Shown here piece by piece: positions 55,345 through 64,000 of a DNA stretch of 64,000 nucleotides. A model generated the notes under the pieces. The model was not told the DNA's origin, ran no database searches, and saw nothing but the letters and a program-made list of their open reading frames with translations. Within the stretch, counting starts at the first letter, position 1. Each line of letters opens with the position of its first letter. Source of the DNA: Nitrosomonas sp. PY1 (lineage in GTDB: Bacteria > Pseudomonadota > Gammaproteobacteria > Burkholderiales > Nitrosomonadaceae). The position numbers and the translations under genes are program-made. The stretch covers positions 1,748,121-1,812,120 of the forward strand of contig NZ_BQXC01000001.1 in NCBI RefSeq assembly GCF_022836435.1, read 5' to 3'.

Positions 55345-55722
55345 TTATTTTTCCAGTACGACAAATGCACAAACCACATTAACTTCATCGCTGATCGAAA
55401 GATGATGCCGCGTGATTCCTTTATCGCTGATCAGCTGACTGAGTTCTGGGTGAAATTTGAAAAAAGGCTTTCCCAATTCATCGTGGGTAACGATTATGTA
55501 ATTTAAGCTAACTGGATGACGTAACCCCGTACCCATTGCTTTTGATAATGCTTCTTTTGCGGCAAAGCGACTAGCAAGAAAAGAGACACGCTTGCTACTA
55601 GCATGATATTCCAGCAATTCACTATCCGCCAGAATACGTCGCGCAAAACGATCACCATAGCGACTCAATGACTGTTTGATTCGATAAGACTCTACAATAT
55701 CAGTACCTATGCCATAGATCAT
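55345..55722 (-). CDS. acpS: Holo-[acyl-carrier-protein] synthase AcpS
   Basis: Transfers phosphopantetheine from CoA to acyl carrier protein. The 125 residues include [18 protein letters not shown] with the metal-binding Asp, and [20 protein letters not shown] with the second metal-binding Glu and the CoA-contact residues. It ends [19 protein letters not shown]. It overlaps pdxJ by 4 bp, as in most proteobacteria. Confidence 0.94.
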   Translation of the reverse strand: MIYGIGTDIVESYRIKQSLSRYGDRFARRILADSELLEYHASSKRVSFLASRFAAKEALSKAMGTGLRHPVSLNYIIVTHDELGKPFFKFHPELSQLISDKGITRHHLSISDEVNVVCAFVVLEK

Positions 55723-56444
55723 TGCCGTGCTTCAAGCATCAATCTTTTCATTTCTTTTACTGCTTGTTCAAAACCAACGAAAATTGATCGAGCCACGATA
55801 GCATGACCAATATTGAGTTCAGAAATACCAGCGATAGCTGCGATCGATTGCACATTACTATAATGTAAACCATGTCCAGCATTTACTTTCAAACCAAGAT
55901 TAATACCTTGTTGGACGGCTCTTTCAATTTCGGTGAAATAAGTTTTTTCCAGTTCCGGTGTCGTCGCGTCTGCATAACTACCAGTATGAATTTCGATAAC
56001 GGGAGCACCCGCACGTGCAGCCGCATCAATTTGATATTCATTTGCATTAATGAATAGCGAAACACGAATATTTGCATCAGCAAGCCGATGACATACCCGC
56101 TTGATGTGATCAAAATATTTAATCACATCCAAGCCACCTTCCGTGGTCAATTCTTCGCGTCTTTCGGGTACCAAGCAAATATCATGCGGCTTTATTTTGA
56201 GTGCGATGTCAATCATCTCATCAGTCACAGCACTCTCGAGATTCATTCGGGTTTTCAGCCGTTCACGTAAAATTGCAACATCTTGATCTTGGATATGACG
56301 CCTGTCCTCCCGTAAATGCAATGTAATCGCGTCTGCTCCCGCTGTCTCTGCAATCAAAGCAGCTTCGATTGGACTAGGATAGATCGTTTTACGTGCCTGC
56401 CGTAATGTTGCAACATGGTCTATATTGACACCTAACTCAATCAT
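55719..56444 (-). CDS. pdxJ: Pyridoxine 5'-phosphate synthase PdxJ
   Basis: Condenses 3-amino-1-hydroxyacetone 1-phosphate with deoxyxylulose 5-phosphate to make pyridoxine 5'-phosphate. The 241 residues are a TIM barrel with [16 protein letters not shown] at the start, [17 protein letters not shown], and [15 protein letters not shown]. Length is typical. In most relatives recO lies just upstream of pdxJ; here era is directly upstream with only 54 bp between. Confidence 0.95.
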   Translation of the reverse strand: MIELGVNIDHVATLRQARKTIYPSPIEAALIAETAGADAITLHLREDRRHIQDQDVAILRERLKTRMNLESAVTDEMIDIALKIKPHDICLVPERREELTTEGGLDVIKYFDHIKRVCHRLADANIRVSLFINANEYQIDAAARAGAPVIEIHTGSYADATTPELEKTYFTEIERAVQQGINLGLKVNAGHGLHYSNVQSIAAIAGISELNIGHAIVARSIFVGFEQAVKEMKRLMLEARQ

Positions 56445-56498
56445 TCTTTTCGTTTCTTTTCTTTTAAGGCATCAGTATGAATTTCCATCTGCCGCACA

Positions 56499-57395
56499 CT
56501 ATAGTTCATATCCAAAGCTCTTTAAAACCGCCTCATTATTGACCCAATCTCTTTTAACCTTGACCCAAACCTGTAGAAATACTTTTTTCCCGAATAGTAA
56601 TTCCATCTCTTGACGCGCTTTCATTGCAATTTGTTTAAGTTTCTCGCCATTCTTTCCAATGATAATCGCTTTTTGATTGCTTTTTCCAACAAAAATTGTG
56701 GCATGAATCCGAATCAACTTTTCTTGATCAATAAATTGATCTATAACGACTGCTGTTGAATAAGGTAACTCATCGCCAGTTAAACGAAACATTTTTTCAC
56801 GAATGAATTCACCAGCAATAAGATATTGACTGCAATCAGTAATTTCATCACTACTATACAATGGTTGCGAAATTGGCAAGTAACTATAAATAGTGCTGAG
56901 AAGCTCAGTAAGCTGTATTTTTTGTGATGCACTGACCGGTACAATTGCAGCGAAATCAAACTCACTCGACATTCTCTGCGTGAATGGCAACAGAAGGTTT
57001 TTATCAGCCATCAGGTCTATTTTATTCATCACTAAAATGACAGGAATATCTTTAGGTAGCTCGCGCATTGCAACAATATCACGCTCGCCAAATAGCATGA
57101 CTTCAATAACAAACAATACCACATCGACACCATGCATTGACCGCCTTACCACACGATTCATCGCTGAATTTAGGCGACTGGAAAACTGTGTTTGGAAACC
57201 AGGAGTATCAATAAAGATGTATTGCGCATTCGATTCAGTCAAAATCCCGTTAATTTGAAAGCGAGTGGTCTGCGCTTTCTTGGAGGTAATGCTGATTTTT
57301 TGCTGCAACAACTGATTCAGCAAAGTCGATTTGCCGACATTTGGACGCCCAACAATGGCAATATGCCCAGTGCGAAAATTATCCATCACTGACAT
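56499..57395 (-). CDS. era: GTPase Era
   Basis: Binds the 3' end of 16S rRNA and assists 30S maturation. The 298 residues hold a GTPase domain with GRPNVGKSTLLNQLLQQK, TTRFQINGILT, IDTPGF and VMNKIDLM. A C-terminal KH domain follows, with AIIIGKNGEKLKQIAMKAR. It lies 43 bp after rnc and 54 bp before pdxJ, with no recO between. Confidence 0.95.
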   Translation of the reverse strand: MSVMDNFRTGHIAIVGRPNVGKSTLLNQLLQQKISITSKKAQTTRFQINGILTESNAQYIFIDTPGFQTQFSSRLNSAMNRVVRRSMHGVDVVLFVIEVMLFGERDIVAMRELPKDIPVILVMNKIDLMADKNLLLPFTQRMSSEFDFAAIVPVSASQKIQLTELLSTIYSYLPISQPLYSSDEITDCSQYLIAGEFIREKMFRLTGDELPYSTAVVIDQFIDQEKLIRIHATIFVGKSNQKAIIIGKNGEKLKQIAMKARQEMELLFGKKVFLQVWVKVKRDWVNNEAVLKSFGYEL

Positions 57396-57438
57396 ACTAT
57401 GATAACTCTGACATATAATGATATGGATTCACAACATT

Positions 57439-58140
57439 TTATCGATTTTGTAATCTCGATAAGTTCTCATAGGCAAGCTTTGCCGCCTCCTGCTCAGCAC
57501 TTCGTCTGCTAGTGCCCTCACCAAAGGTTCGCAAGCTAAACTTTGGCACATTACACTCGACTTTAAATTTTTGTTTGTGCGCCTCACCTGTCGTAGTAAC
57601 GACTATATATTCTGGAGGAGTCATTTTCCTGCTTTGCAGAAATTCTTGTAACAAAGTTTTGGGATCTTTCTTTTGAACACCTATATCAACGGTGTTCATC
57701 AAAGGTTGATATAGCGCAACCACAACAGCTTCCACTTGAGCAAAGTCACTATCCAAGAAAATCCCCCCAACAATCGCTTCAAAGGCATCTGCGAGAATGG
57801 AAGGCCGCATGTATCCACCACTTTTAATTTCTCCTTCACCCAATCTGATCACATCATTCATTTGTAATTTTAATGCCAATTCACAGAGTGCTTGCTGATT
57901 AACAAAGCTTGCACGAATCCGTGACAAATGCCCTTCGGGTAATTGTGGAAAAAATTGGTAAAGCATGTTCGCAACAATACAATTCAGAATCGCATCCCCA
58001 AGAAACTCTAGGCGCTCATTGTGCGAAGCACTATGGCTTCGATGTGTAATTGCTTGGATAAGTAACTCAGATCGCTTAAAAGAGTATCCAAGTCGACCAC
58101 AGAATGCATGCAGTGAGTGCGAACGGAGACTACTCTGCAT
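57439..58140 (-). CDS. rnc: Ribonuclease III
   Basis: Cuts double-stranded RNA in rRNA processing. The 233 residues have the nuclease signature HNERLEFLGDAILNCIVANM with the catalytic acids, GGYMRPSILADAFEAIVGGI, and a C-terminal dsRNA-binding domain (DPKTLLQEFLQSRKMTPPEY, FGEGTSRRSAEQEAAKLAYE). It lies between a DUF4845 gene and era in the standard order. Confidence 0.95.
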   Translation of the reverse strand: MQSSLRSHSLHAFCGRLGYSFKRSELLIQAITHRSHSASHNERLEFLGDAILNCIVANMLYQFFPQLPEGHLSRIRASFVNQQALCELALKLQMNDVIRLGEGEIKSGGYMRPSILADAFEAIVGGIFLDSDFAQVEAVVVALYQPLMNTVDIGVQKKDPKTLLQEFLQSRKMTPPEYIVVTTTGEAHKQKFKVECNVPKFSLRTFGEGTSRRSAEQEAAKLAYENLSRLQNR

Positions 58141-58181
58141 GATAGCAAAATACTAAGAACGAGGCGGAATGAATCAGACCA

Positions 58182-58553
58182 TCACTCACTGGTAGCTTCA
58201 AAATCAATCTTTAACGATAGGTTAGAAACCAGAGGTATTTGTTTGGAATACTGAGTGCTTAGAATAGTCCGCCCATTGACTTTGTTTATTTTTATGTCTT
58301 GCGCAGTAATGGATTTAATATTATCAATCTGAGCTCGCTTAGCAAAAGCCAGCCTAATTTGATTAAAATCGGAATCTTGTATACCTACCTCTTTTGCCGT
58401 TGCCACTAAGTTTTTCTGAATGGAGGAATATTCTAAATAGGCAGGGACTAACTTCATACCTAACAGCGACAAAAGGATTAGAAAAAATGAAACGACTAAT
58501 AAACCAGATAGACTAAAGCCCTTTTGCTGCTGTATTGCCGTGAAATAATACAT
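58182..58553 (-). CDS. DUF4845 membrane protein
   Basis: A 123-residue protein. The start is the ATG at 58551-58553, because MYYFTAIQQQKGFSLSGLLV is the family start and GGGGGAG lies 4 bases upstream; a longer frame overlaps lepB. It has a type-IV-pilin-like N-terminus (QQKGFSLSGLLVVSFFLIL) followed by a single membrane helix and a small periplasmic domain. DUF4845 is nearly always found between lepB and rnc in betaproteobacteria; its role is unknown. Confidence 0.85.
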   Translation of the reverse strand: MYYFTAIQQQKGFSLSGLLVVSFFLILLSLLGMKLVPAYLEYSSIQKNLVATAKEVGIQDSDFNQIRLAFAKRAQIDNIKSITAQDIKINKVNGRTILSTQYSKQIPLVSNLSLKIDFEATSE

Positions 58554-58575
58554 ATCTCCCCCTTCACAGAAAACC

Positions 58576-59379
58576 CTATTGAATAGACAGACCAATACGA
58601 CTTAAATCATTAAAATTCCACCAAATCATAAAAGCTTTACCTACAATATTTTCTTCTGGTACGAATCCCCAATACCGGCTATCACTACTACTGTCGCGAT
58701 TGTCACCCAGGGCAAAATAATTTCCTGCAGGAACTTCACAGGTAAACCCTGTCCGATTATATTTGCAGTTTTCACGAAAAGGATATTGCCGGATATTGGA
58801 ATACTGTACTCCGCTGGCATCTTGGTTGATCAAAATAGAATGTTCTTCATCACCCAAATGTTCCGAGAAGCGATCCGAATAGATATAGCCAAAACCCGAC
58901 TCTATATACTTGTAATCCTCTTCGTATTCCGTCTTAACGGCTTCGCCATTAATTGTTAGTCGTTTATTGTGATATGTAATTACATCACCAGGAATACCGA
59001 CGACTCTCTTAATGTAGTCAATCGAGGGGTCTTCTGGATATCGAAAAACTAAAACATCTCCACGTTTTGGTTCACTGATATCCCATACTTTCTGATTGAT
59101 CACAGGAAGACGAAGACCATATGTATATTTATTCACCAAAATAAAGTCACCAACCAGTAAAGTTGGAATCATTGACCCTGAAGGAATTTTGAAAGGTTCA
59201 ATTACAAAAGACCTCAGTGTGAACACGATCAAAATAATTGGGAAAAAACTTTTAGGATATTCTACCCACCAAGGTTCATTTTGATCAGATGCTCGCTGCT
59301 TTCTTAATAAGAAAATATCCAGTAACCAAATAGCACCGGTTAGCAACAATAAAACAAACAAAATTAAAGGAAAATTCAT
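58576..59379 (-). CDS. lepB: Signal peptidase I LepB
   Basis: Cleaves signal peptides at the inner membrane. The 267 residues include two N-terminal helices and the catalytic Ser in PSGSMIPTLLVGDFILVNK. The Lys is in DYIKRVVGIPGDVI, and the box E segment is GDNRDSSSDSRYWGFV. The start is the ATG at 59377-59379, with GGGAA upstream. It lies between lepA and DUF4845 in the canonical order. Confidence 0.95.
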   Translation of the reverse strand: MNFPLILFVLLLLTGAIWLLDIFLLRKQRASDQNEPWWVEYPKSFFPIILIVFTLRSFVIEPFKIPSGSMIPTLLVGDFILVNKYTYGLRLPVINQKVWDISEPKRGDVLVFRYPEDPSIDYIKRVVGIPGDVITYHNKRLTINGEAVKTEYEEDYKYIESGFGYIYSDRFSEHLGDEEHSILINQDASGVQYSNIRQYPFRENCKYNRTGFTCEVPAGNYFALGDNRDSSSDSRYWGFVPEENIVGKAFMIWWNFNDLSRIGLSIQ

Positions 59380-59445
59380 TATGTTCCCTTTAAAAAACCA
59401 AATATAATCCAATTATCGTCATTGGATAATGATATGTTAAATGAA

Positions 59446-59459
59446 ATGCAAATTTGCAT
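59446..59459. promoter_or_regulatory. 14-bp palindrome between lepA and lepB
   Basis: ATGCAAATTTGCAT is a perfect palindrome in the 111-bp gap upstream of lepB. It could be an operator or a chance AT-rich palindrome; nothing in the context names a regulator. Confidence 0.25.
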
Positions 59460-59490
59460 AAAAAATTTCTACAATTACAGCATATTGTCA

Positions 59491-61284
59491 TTATTTATTA
59501 TCAACCTGCAATATTGCTAAAAATGCCTCTTGTGGAACTTCCACATTGCCTACTTGTTTCATTCTTTTTTTACCTGCTTTTTGTTTTTCAAGCAATTTTC
59601 GTTTACGCGTTATGTCACCACCGTAGCATTTTGCCAACACATTCTTACGCAATGCTTTAACAGTCTCTCGCGCTATAATGTGCGCACCAACCGCAGCTTG
59701 TACAGCAATATCAAACATCTGTCTCGGAATTAATTCACGCATTTTTTTTACCAATTCCCGCCCTCTATATTGGCTGCTATTTCTATGAATGATAAGTGAC
59801 AACGCATCAACTTTATCACCATTAATTAACACATCGAGTTTTACTAAGTCAGAAACTCGAAACTCCTTAAATTCATAGTCCAATGAAGCATATCCTCGAC
59901 TAACGGATTTTAATCGATCAAAAAAATCCATGACCACTTCGTTTAAAGGCATTTCATATGTCAACATGACTTGTTTTCCCATATATTGCATATTCATTTG
60001 ATTGCCACGTTTATTGACACACAAAGTAATCACTACACCTACATATTCTTCAGGTACAAGTATGGTTGAGGTAATAATCGGCTCGCGAATCTCAGCAATC
60101 TTCGAAAGATCTGGAATTTTAGAGGGATTTTCAATCTCGATTAAGGTTCCATCGCGTAACAGCAGTTGGTAAACTACTGTGGGTGCAGTAGTAATTAGAT
60201 CCATGCCGTATTCTCTTTCCAGACGCTCTTGCACAATATCCATATGCAGTAGCCCAAGAAATCCGCAACGAAAACCGAAACCCAAAGCTTGCGAGACCTC
60301 TGGCTCAAAATGCAAGGAAGAATCATTGAGTTTTAACTTCTCTAATGCCGAACGCAATGCATCGTATTGATTAGATTCAATCGGATATAGCCCAGCAAAT
60401 ACTTGCGGCTTAATCTCCTTAAAACCTTGCAAAGGTTCTGTAGCAGGGCGATTCAATAAAGTAACAGTATCGCCGACCTTGGCAACATGCAGCTCTTTGA
60501 TACCCGAAATAATAAAACCCACTTCTCCTGCATTTAACGAATCTCGATAAACAGATTTCGGCATAAAAATACCGACCTGTTCACACAAATGTGCGGTTTG
60601 GCTTGCCATTAATAGTATTTTATCGCCTGGTTTTACCATGCCTTCCATCACTCTCACCAGAATGACGACGCCAACATAGTTATCAAACCAAGAATCGATA
60701 ATTAGCGCCTTGAGTGGTGCGCTTGAATCTCCCTTTGGCTGTGGAATTTTCACGATCAAAGTCTCAAGAACTTCTATAATATTTTCACCTGTTTTAGCGC
60801 TGATCCTGACTGCATCTTGTGCATCAATACCAATAACTTCCTCAATATTTTGAATGACTCGTTCAGGATCTGCTGCAGGCAGATCAATTTTATTGAGTAC
60901 AGGAATAACTTCGACACCTTGCTCAATCGCGGTATAGCAATTAGCGACCGTTTGCGCTTCCACTCCTTGCGATGCATCAACAACTAACAACGCGCCTTCA
61001 CATGCCGCCAACGAGCGTGAAACTTCATAAGAAAAATCGACGTGTCCTGGCGTATCTATCAGATTCAACAAATAAGTTTGTCCGTTTCTAGCTTTATAGC
61101 GTAGTGCGACAGTTTGTGCCTTGATCGTAATTCCCCGTTCTCTTTCAAGATCCATGGAATCGAGAACTTGCTCCTCCATTTCCCGATCCGATAATCCCCC
61201 GCATAAGTGGATAATGCGATCAGCAAGCGTCGATTTGCCGTGATCAATGTGAGCAATAATGGAGAAATTACGAATGTGTTGCAT
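59491..61284 (-). CDS. lepA: Elongation factor 4 LepA
   Basis: A ribosome-binding GTPase thought to act in translation or initiation-complex assembly. The 597 residues contain [65 protein letters not shown] and the LepA-specific C-terminus ([40 protein letters not shown]). Length is normal. It lies between the glutaredoxin-like gene and lepB. Confidence 0.96.
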   Translation of the reverse strand: MQHIRNFSIIAHIDHGKSTLADRIIHLCGGLSDREMEEQVLDSMDLERERGITIKAQTVALRYKARNGQTYLLNLIDTPGHVDFSYEVSRSLAACEGALLVVDASQGVEAQTVANCYTAIEQGVEVIPVLNKIDLPAADPERVIQNIEEVIGIDAQDAVRISAKTGENIIEVLETLIVKIPQPKGDSSAPLKALIIDSWFDNYVGVVILVRVMEGMVKPGDKILLMASQTAHLCEQVGIFMPKSVYRDSLNAGEVGFIISGIKELHVAKVGDTVTLLNRPATEPLQGFKEIKPQVFAGLYPIESNQYDALRSALEKLKLNDSSLHFEPEVSQALGFGFRCGFLGLLHMDIVQERLEREYGMDLITTAPTVVYQLLLRDGTLIEIENPSKIPDLSKIAEIREPIITSTILVPEEYVGVVITLCVNKRGNQMNMQYMGKQVMLTYEMPLNEVVMDFFDRLKSVSRGYASLDYEFKEFRVSDLVKLDVLINGDKVDALSLIIHRNSSQYRGRELVKKMRELIPRQMFDIAVQAAVGAHIIARETVKALRKNVLAKCYGGDITRKRKLLEKQKAGKKRMKQVGNVEVPQEAFLAILQVDNK

Positions 61285-61403
61285 TAGTCCATTGTATACA
61301 AGGAATAAATAAAGGGTAGGAAAACAAGTTCAAGATAGTTGTCTTCGATCTTTTTTAGGAAGATAAGATTGTTAATCAAATGAAATTAACAAAAGGCAGC
61401 ATT

Positions 61404-61697
61404 CTAGCGGATTTTGCCAAGATAATCATCTAAAGCTGAGACATCAAGAAAATGATAACAAATCACTTGATGATTTGGGGATACTAATACAGGTATTTTT
61501 TCTCCATACATAGCTATTAATTCAGGATCTGAATCAATATCTATTACTTGAAAATCGAGCGATACTTGCTCGGGTAAATTAGTTAGAGCAAGTATCATTT
61601 GTTGACAAAGATGACAATCCTCACGAATATATACAATGAATCTACTAGGTTGTTCGATTCCTTTTAGTGACGAATCGTTACTTCTTAAGGTCGTCAT
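61404..61697 (-). CDS. Glutaredoxin-like protein (DUF836 family)
   Basis: A 97-residue thioredoxin-fold protein. The active-site pair is CHLC in YIREDCHLCQQMIL, and the cis-Pro is in GEKIPVLVSPNHQ. Such proteins are common between mucD and lepA in betaproteobacteria. It overlaps mucD by 20 bp, so translation is coupled. Redox partner unknown. Confidence 0.85.
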   Translation of the reverse strand: MTTLRSNDSSLKGIEQPSRFIVYIREDCHLCQQMILALTNLPEQVSLDFQVIDIDSDPELIAMYGEKIPVLVSPNHQVICYHFLDVSALDDYLGKIR

Positions 61698-63108
61698 TTA
61701 ATTTCATTGTGATGAAATTGATTACATCTCCTCTTTTAACCAGCAGAGCTATATTCTTACCATTTGGCACTTGATTTAGCATTTCATTAAAATGCTCAGT
61801 ATTTTTGACATCTTTGCTATTAAACCCAAGAATTATATCACCCACCCGAATTCCCGAACGGCTCGCAATACCCGGTTGAATACCTTCTACTAACAAGCCA
61901 TTTGTAACATCCAATTGCTTTTTCTGTTGTGACGTTAATTCACTTAATGCCAGCCCAAGGCGATTAGTGATAGGCTCTTTTTTACTTTTCTGCTTTGATT
62001 TACGATTTTCAGCCACATCATCACTCGGTATCTCGCCCACCTCGACTTTAACAGTCTTTATCGAGCCATCCCGCCAAACTTGTATTGACACCTTTGAATT
62101 AGGTTTAGTGTTACCAACTATGCGCGGCAAATCAGCTGAAGTCGCAATATCTTTATCATCAAATTTCAAAATAATATCTCGCGCTTTGATACCGGCTCGG
62201 TCTGCAGGACTATTTTTTTCAACCGATACAACCAATGCTCCATTGTTATTGGCCAAACCAAAAGAATCAGCTATGTCTTTTGTAACTTCCTGAATCATTA
62301 CACCAATTCTTCCTCGATCAATTTTTCCATTCGTTTTTAACTGATCAGCAATTTCGGTTGCAACATTAATGGGTATTGCAAAAGATAAGCCCATAAAACC
62401 ACCCGTCCTACTGTAAATCTGGGAATTAATTCCAACAACCTCCCCTTTCATATTAAACAGAGGACCTCCAGAATTTCCAGGATTAATTGCAACATCAGTT
62501 TGTATAAAAGGCACATAATTTTCTTGCGCAAGTGAACGCCCTTTTGCGCTAACAATACCGGCAGTTACACTATGCTCAAAACCAAAAGGTGAGCCAATTG
62601 CAATCACCCATTCACCTACTTTAAGATTATCAGGGTTGCCTTGCATCACTTTTGGCAAATCATTGGCAGTAATTTTGATTAGCGCGATATCTGTCTTTTT
62701 ATCTGTGCCAATTATTTCAGCAACAAATTCACGTTTATCGTTCAGTTTGACGGTAATCTCATCCGCGGTTTCTACCACATGCGCGTTTGTCAAAATATAA
62801 CCATCTGAGCTTATGATAAATCCAGAGCCTAAAGACCTAGGTTCCGATTTTCTGGGCGCGGAAAAAGGTTGCATATGACGCTTAAAGAATTCATAAAAAG
62901 GAGAGTTCTCAGGTATTCCAGGTATCTCAGGTATCTCAGGAAATATCTGTTGGTTTATATCATTAGTGCTTTGTGTCGCACTAATATTAACCACTGCAGC
63001 ACCATACTTTTCCACTAGACCTGTAAAATTAGGCAACTCATTAAGTTGCGCACTAGCTGTACTAGAACAAAAAAACAGAAAAAATAATAAGTATTTTAAC
63101 ATTGCCAT
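61678..63108 (-). CDS. mucD: Periplasmic serine endoprotease, MucD/DegP-DegQ type
   Basis: Degrades misfolded periplasmic proteins and takes part in the sigma-E pathway. The 476 residues have a signal peptide (1-20, ending ASA), then the catalytic triad: His in YILTNAHVVETADE, Asp in TDKKTDIALIKITAND, and Ser in INPGNSGGPLFNMKGEV. Two PDZ domains follow (GALVVSVEKNSPADRAGIKA and GLLVEGIQPGIASRSGIRVG). It follows rseA on the same strand with a 339-bp gap. Confidence 0.94.
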   Translation of the reverse strand: MAMLKYLLFFLFFCSSTASAQLNELPNFTGLVEKYGAAVVNISATQSTNDINQQIFPEIPEIPGIPENSPFYEFFKRHMQPFSAPRKSEPRSLGSGFIISSDGYILTNAHVVETADEITVKLNDKREFVAEIIGTDKKTDIALIKITANDLPKVMQGNPDNLKVGEWVIAIGSPFGFEHSVTAGIVSAKGRSLAQENYVPFIQTDVAINPGNSGGPLFNMKGEVVGINSQIYSRTGGFMGLSFAIPINVATEIADQLKTNGKIDRGRIGVMIQEVTKDIADSFGLANNNGALVVSVEKNSPADRAGIKARDIILKFDDKDIATSADLPRIVGNTKPNSKVSIQVWRDGSIKTVKVEVGEIPSDDVAENRKSKQKSKKEPITNRLGLALSELTSQQKKQLDVTNGLLVEGIQPGIASRSGIRVGDIILGFNSKDVKNTEHFNEMLNQVPNGKNIALLVKRGDVINFITMKLNDDLKK

Positions 63109-63447
63109 GCTTACCTTATTTTTACAGTCAAAATTTCAATAATCATAAAACTAAAACGCCTTTCTAATATTTAAGATATTCTTCGGAATTCAAAATTGTA
63201 ACGAAGATAATCTATGAAATTGCAACAGGATAATAATATAAAGTATAAGAAAAAAACAAATTGATTTTCTTGTGAATACTTGTAATTTAACGGTAGATAA
63301 TAAGTGATGAAGATACAGCACAAAGCAAAAATAGAAATTCAATCAATCTAGTCACTAACAAAAAACGAAAAACATTCTTTTTTTACATTGAATTAGTCTT
63401 CAGATTATTAGTGAGTAAAAAATATACTATTATGTAATTACGGTTTG
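63109..63447 (-). other. Gene-free AT-rich gap between rseA and mucD
   Basis: This 339-bp stretch contains no reading frame I can support on either strand. In many relatives rseB (mucB) occupies this place. The composition is strongly AT-rich. It presumably holds a separate promoter for mucD. Confidence 0.5.
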
Positions 63448-64000
63448 TTATTCGGTGATTTCTTTTTTGTGATACTCAATGGATCTCGGTGTACTATTAT
63501 TTTGTCTTTGAGCACTTATATAATTTGTATAAATAGGCTGCATTTCATTTTGCAATAACAAAAGATTACTTCTCTCAAAAACCACCGGGCCATTTTTTAT
63601 CGGTTGTAATTGTGAAGAAACGGTTATGGGAACGACACTGTGGTCAATAGTTTCCTGCATCTTCTTCTCAGCGAGAATCTGCTTATCAGCCTCTTGTGAA
63701 GAGTGATCCAAACCAAGCCATGTAGAAATACCCAACACAACAGATGCAGCTAACGCAAGCGTAGCAATTTTACGTTTCTGTTTTTTAAATAACAGTAATT
63801 CCGATACGTTAGGAGAATAAATAATGGGCTCATCCTTAAGCTTGGTAGCTACAGCTTCAGACAAATTCATAGAAAGCTGAGATGATTGCCTAAGTGCGTC
63901 ACCGATAAGATGGTAGGTTTCCCAATGCTGCTTTAATTCACTATTTCTATCAAGCATCTCAACCACTCGCGAAACATCTTCACTTTCTAGCTCCCCATCC
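63448..64000 (-). CDS. rseA: Sigma-E factor negative regulatory protein RseA, partial at window edge
   Basis: The anti-sigma factor that holds RpoE at the membrane. The frame is open to the right edge. Its sequence at the edge reads DGELESEDVSRVVEMLDR, followed by SELKQHWETYHLIGDALRQS, the anti-sigma domain that grips RpoE. A single membrane helix (KIATLALAASVVLGISTWLG) and a periplasmic tail follow. The true start is outside the window, a few codons beyond 64000. rpoE is expected upstream. Confidence 0.85.
   Translation of the reverse strand, partial: DGELESEDVSRVVEMLDRNSELKQHWETYHLIGDALRQSSQLSMNLSEAVATKLKDEPIIYSPNVSELLLFKKQKRKIATLALAASVVLGISTWLGLDHSSQEADKQILAEKKMQETIDHSVVPITVSSQLQPIKNGPVVFERSNLLLLQNEMQPIYTNYISAQRQNNSTPRSIEYHKKEITE

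Noticed and set aside
61678..61697. Overlap of the glutaredoxin-like gene with mucD as a frameshift artefact
   Set aside because: Both frames are complete with proper family ends, so the overlap is real coupling.

Overview
The window looks like the chromosome of a betaproteobacterium close to Nitrosomonas, an ammonia-oxidising chemolithoautotroph. I infer this from family resemblance and gene order: rseA-mucD-grx-lepA-lepB-DUF4845-rnc-era-pdxJ-acpS-nagZ, sdhB-sdhE-gltA-sucA-sucB, a betaproteobacterial purL, and moderate-to-low GC. No diagnostic gene such as amo or hao is present, so the genus is an inference.

Layout. 1-2162: a decayed IS3-family element cut by the window edge, then a lipoprotein and a DUF2490 barrel protein. 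2366-9574 (minus strand): a sulfate-acquisition operon, oscA - AlgE-type outer-membrane porin - sulfate-binding protein - DUF2325 protein - catalytically degenerate EAL protein - cysT - cysW - cysA. A perfect 20-bp palindrome lies near the -42 position upstream of oscA. 9850-11142: a second, frameshifted IS3-family element. 11175-15608: envelope genes, including an M1-peptidase-like protein that has lost its zinc ligands and a ChaN-PDZ protein. 15644-21295: purL and, divergently, nnr. 21300-25335: an accessory island with an inverted-repeat element, an unknown 249-residue protein, integron-cassette-like genes with attC-like sequences and no integrase, an 89-bp MITE at the broken end of a methyltransferase fragment, and a BrnT/BrnA toxin-antitoxin pair. 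25432-34055: dnaE, trhP, a PQQ-type sugar dehydrogenase, a chrA remnant and a YheT hydrolase.

34056-40546: TCA-cycle operon sdhB-sdhE-gltA-sucA-sucB. The sdhCDA genes are not upstream; that place holds a possible transposase scrap and a chromate-resistance pair (chrB-like, chrA). 42905-43824: a lipase gene killed by a nonsense codon and a frameshift, with its lipoprotein partner. Then tRNA-Ser(UGA), repeats, cstA-ybdD, smrA, trxB, an ExbB/ExbD/TonB-like operon, hchA, a bestrophin gene with a large internal deletion, and lpdA, the E3 partner of SucAB. 54296 to the right edge: the conserved housekeeping block listed above. No recO lies between era and pdxJ, and no rseB between rseA and mucD.

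Themes. Sulfate uptake, OscA and chromate efflux are functionally linked, because chromate enters cells through sulfate transporters. The TCA genes (sdhB, gltA, sucAB, lpdA) form a nearly complete 2-oxoglutarate branch. The accessory region shows repeated gene decay: two dead ISs and broken chrA, lipase, bestrophin and methyltransferase genes.
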